Below, in pieces: positions 15,301 to 16,591 of a DNA stretch of 16,591 bases. The number at the start of each line of letters is the position of its first letter. The first letter of the stretch is position 1. The stretch comes from Acetobacteraceae bacterium. GTDB taxonomy: Bacteria > Pseudomonadota > Alphaproteobacteria > Acetobacterales > Acetobacteraceae. The notes beneath the pieces were generated by a model. It saw nothing but the letters and a program-made list of their open reading frames with translations. It ran no database searches and was not told the origin of the DNA. The stretch covers positions 1 to 16,591 of the forward strand of contig CANJXD010000066.1 of the NCBI GenBank assembly GCA_947478535.1, written 5' to 3'. The position numbers and the translations under genes were made by a program.

Positions 15301-16591
15301 GCTGGCGGTGACCGGCGCGCGCAGCGTCAGCGTCTGGGTCGTCGCGATGCCGATATCGACGGCGGAGACGGCGCCATCCGCCGCCATCGCCCGCGTGCTG
15401 GCGACGCCGAAGCGGCTGGCGGCGCTGCCGCCGGCAATGGCGCGGATGACGTTGGTGGAGGCTTCGAGCCGCACCGCGCCGGTGGCGCTGTGGGCTTCGA
15501 GTGTCCCGGTATTGAGTGCCGCGCCGGTCGCGGCCTGGGTGATGTCTCCGGCCGAGCGCAGCACCAGATCCCCGGTGACGCGGACGGGGGCGAGGATCTG
15601 GATCCCCTCGCCGCTGGTGGCGCCGGGGTTGGTGGTCTCCAGCGTCAGAGCGCCGCTGGTCTTGTTGATCGCGGCCTCGACGAGGATGGCGGCATCCGCC
15701 TGCAAGGTCAGCGCGCCGGTGGTGGCGTTGATGCTGGCGGCGGTGACCTCGGCCGGCTCGGTCGTGCCGGACAGGCGGCTGACGACGCGCAGCGTTACCG
15801 GGTCGATCACCACCTGGCCCGTGGCGCCGGCCTTCATGCCGCCATCGATGGCCAGCGCGCCGCGGGAGGAGACGGCGATGCGGCCGCCGGAACCGCTGCC
15901 TGCGCCTTGGGCGGAGAGCGTGCCATGCAGGGCCGTCCGCCGGGTCGAATCGAGGGTGATGCTGCCGCCATTGCCGGCCATGGGGCCGGCGCCATGCCCG
16001 GTGCCTTGGGCATCCGCCGTCACCCGCGCGCCACGCGCGACGGAGACGGCGCCACCGGTCAGCGCAACCTGGCCGCCGCTGGCCGCACCATTGGCCGAGA
16101 CCCGCGCGCCCGGCGCCAGGGCGACGGCGCCGCTGGCGCCAGCGGTGATCATGCCACCCGGAGACTGCATCCGGCCGGTGATGGCGATATCGCCGCCCTC
16201 GGCGCGCAGGGCGATGCGCGTCGCGGTGGTCGTGCCGCCGGTGCTGACCAGCGTCTCGATCACGCCGGAGGCGGCGTGCGCTGTCAGCACCACGCTGCCG
16301 CCCGAGGCGTCGATCGTGCCGGATTGGGTGACCAGGGCGGGAGCGCCGGAGGCGGCAGTGGTGACCTGGCGCGTGACATCGAGCGCCAGCAGCCCATCGC
16401 CCGCGAGATCGAGCGCGAACGCCTCCCCACCCGCCAGCGCCACGCGGCCGAGGCGGGCGCGGATGGCGCCGGTATTCGCCACGGTTGGGCCGACCAGCGC
16501 GGCGAGGCCGCCCTCGGCGACGGTGATGCTGCCGTGGTTTTCAACCCGCGCGCCGGGGCGGGGGGCGCCATCGAAGGCCATGCGGCCGGCC
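12301..16591 (-). CDS. Filamentous-haemagglutinin/TpsA-type exoprotein (5' end outside window)
   Basis: C-terminal 1429 residues of a very large secreted beta-helix protein; the frame is open to the right edge, so the signal peptide and most of the TPS secretion domain lie outside. The first visible residues continue that domain (VENHGSITVAEGGLAALVGP, then ANTGAIRARLGRVALAGGE and LAGDGLLALDV). The junction GQVVIDPVTLRVV follows, and then eleven imperfect repeat units, each with an AGDITQ-like and an N-x-I-x-x-LGG-like element. The C-terminal part holds a hydrophobic Ala/Gly region and NGCVMGLATC, the only two cysteines I see, 78 residues before the end. Such proteins are exported through an outer-membrane TpsB pore and act as adhesins or matrix proteins; no TpsB gene is visible. 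It converges with the upstream gene with only 21 bp between the stops. Confidence 0.9.
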   Translation of the reverse strand, partial: AGRMAFDGAPRPGARVENHGSITVAEGGLAALVGPTVANTGAIRARLGRVALAGGEAFALDLAGDGLLALDVTRQVTTAASGAPALVTQSGTIDASGGSVVLTAHAASGVIETLVSTGGTTTATRIALRAEGGDIAITGRMQSPGGMITAGASGAVALAPGARVSANGAASGGQVALTGGAVSVARGARVTADAQGTGHGAGPMAGNGGSITLDSTRRTALHGTLSAQGAGSGSGGRIAVSSRGALAIDGGMKAGATGQVVIDPVTLRVVSRLSGTTEPAEVTAASINATTGALTLQADAAILVEAAINKTSGALTLETTNPGATSGEGIQILAPVRVTGDLVLRSAGDITQAATGAALNTGTLEAHSATGAVRLEASTNVIRAIAGGSAASRFGVASTRAMAADGAVSAVDIGIATTQTLTLRAPVTASGTMDLAGLRGITQMDTGAAVTAALLRLESPLGAVVLTGAGNRVTTLGDASVQAGLSLTNDGAMNVGGSLNGGRIVLTTLTGDLTQDPAASRIVAEELRLVAEAGSVLFDSTLNAIPLLQGRARDGFLVDAGGSVVLSAPVSGMTVELRSAGDLAQDFGAVVTAGLLRLSVAGNAILDDPANSIAALGGSTAGGTLALATSGALSLEGAIGAGSLSLTAAGDITAGASAALTTPFLRVTSRTGLVGLGNDGHAVDALGGSGAMGDFTLATGTALRVAAPLDAGGTLRLSAASLALDAAVTAGAAFLTATAGDITQTPEGGIAAARLITAAPIGNVALAVGDNRIPRFGGGAAGDFALATAGDAAPDAVAGLVAGRLALTIAGGLVQASGDAPVVADRLSAAVGGRIDLRAAGNAIASLGTITAPGGLALTTTTGLLLALPLELGEASLTAAGTLAQLPGATLSIARLRAVSTGGDVLLEEGSNALPRLLGGSASGQFRLSTGGALSIEAPVAAGGLLALQAAGDITQSGTGAGLSAPLLRVGSLGGSVALTGAGNAVLALETGFALGEFALAQEGALPLGIAGLLSAPVVSLRTESGVVDQPGGTLRAGLLRLDTTGDVRLDAASAHVVEALGGRTGGLALATDSALAVTEGLNAGGLLALGAEAIAIQAPLLAAGATLLARAGDITQAATGAGMLLGAAGLAASASGAITLEGAGNGLTRLAAASAGGRIGIADAGVLTVAGAITGQDLVLRAAVTLSLDGAALVAGRAVLLGAPGGLGTGLTSTLTGRDPALLPVMIVDTRRGGALVDIPPSVAADLPGLPASLQPTQLASFGVAAAAAAGSAVFDLAVGASPVFLLLDAGSALGVLEAGRLGVLASGGSAFILGALGGASGATAAQAVTVAEARAGYLFNGCVMGLATCAPVVQEAPGPAVTTTPEVVTTVVGGTAATPSAALVSPAPAMLAPLRLLAGDLRVGNPEAPQAWLPLLTRRLEDDEATP
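13090..15560 (-). repeat. Eleven imperfect beta-helix repeat units inside the TpsA-type gene
   Basis: Measured at the I/L/V codon of the GDITQ-like motif, successive units are 91, 72, 70, 69, 90, 71, 70, 71, 74 and 87 residues apart. The units therefore fall into a short class (about 70) and a long class (about 90). Long intervals contain an extra strand pair of the form LxLxAPVxAGxxxLxA. The repeats are diverged in DNA sequence, so they are old. Confidence 0.8.

Overview
The window is GC-rich (roughly 70%), densely coded DNA with no IS elements, tRNA genes, CRISPR arrays or phage genes that I can recognise. The gene order SRP RNA–dnaX–ybaB–recR, a periplasmic Bug/TctC-type binding protein, and the style of the two large surface-type proteins suggest an alphaproteobacterium, most likely an Acetobacteraceae member of the Roseomonas kind. 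The taxonomic call is inference from gene content and composition, not from a database search.

Left part (1-5127, minus strand). The 5' half of an acetyl-CoA synthetase gene (acs) runs off the left edge. A palindrome with the FNR/FixK consensus lies upstream of it, at the spacing expected of a class II activator site. Next come a short exported Ala/Pro-rich protein with its own terminator hairpin, and then the housekeeping block recR, ybaB/ebfC and dnaX, preceded by the small SRP RNA (ffs). Transcription runs ffs → dnaX → ybaB → recR.

Middle part (5128-9792, plus strand). Four tightly spaced or overlapping genes form a probable catabolic operon: a Bug-family solute-binding protein, an amidohydrolase_2 family enzyme, a small Rieske [2Fe-2S] protein and an isocitrate lyase/PEP mutase-superfamily lyase. 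The substrate is unknown, and no large oxygenase subunit or TctA/TctB membrane partner is present. After a short gap come nudC (NADH pyrophosphatase/Nudix) and, overlapping it by 4 bp, a small cysteine-lipidated protein.

Right part (9802-16591). An 825-residue protein has a 'GWA'-type N-terminal domain, a long Pro/Ala-rich linker carrying eight near-identical 54-bp repeats and five 15-bp repeats, and a C-terminal domain that looks like an AlgX/SGNH fold without its catalytic residues. Converging on it from the right edge is the 3' part of a very large TpsA/filamentous-haemagglutinin-type exoprotein gene. Its visible 1429 residues include eleven beta-helix repeat units and end with the only two cysteines, closely spaced. 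The best candidates for something undescribed are the repeat-bearing SGNH-like pseudoenzyme and the four-gene operon; I see no defence or mobile system.
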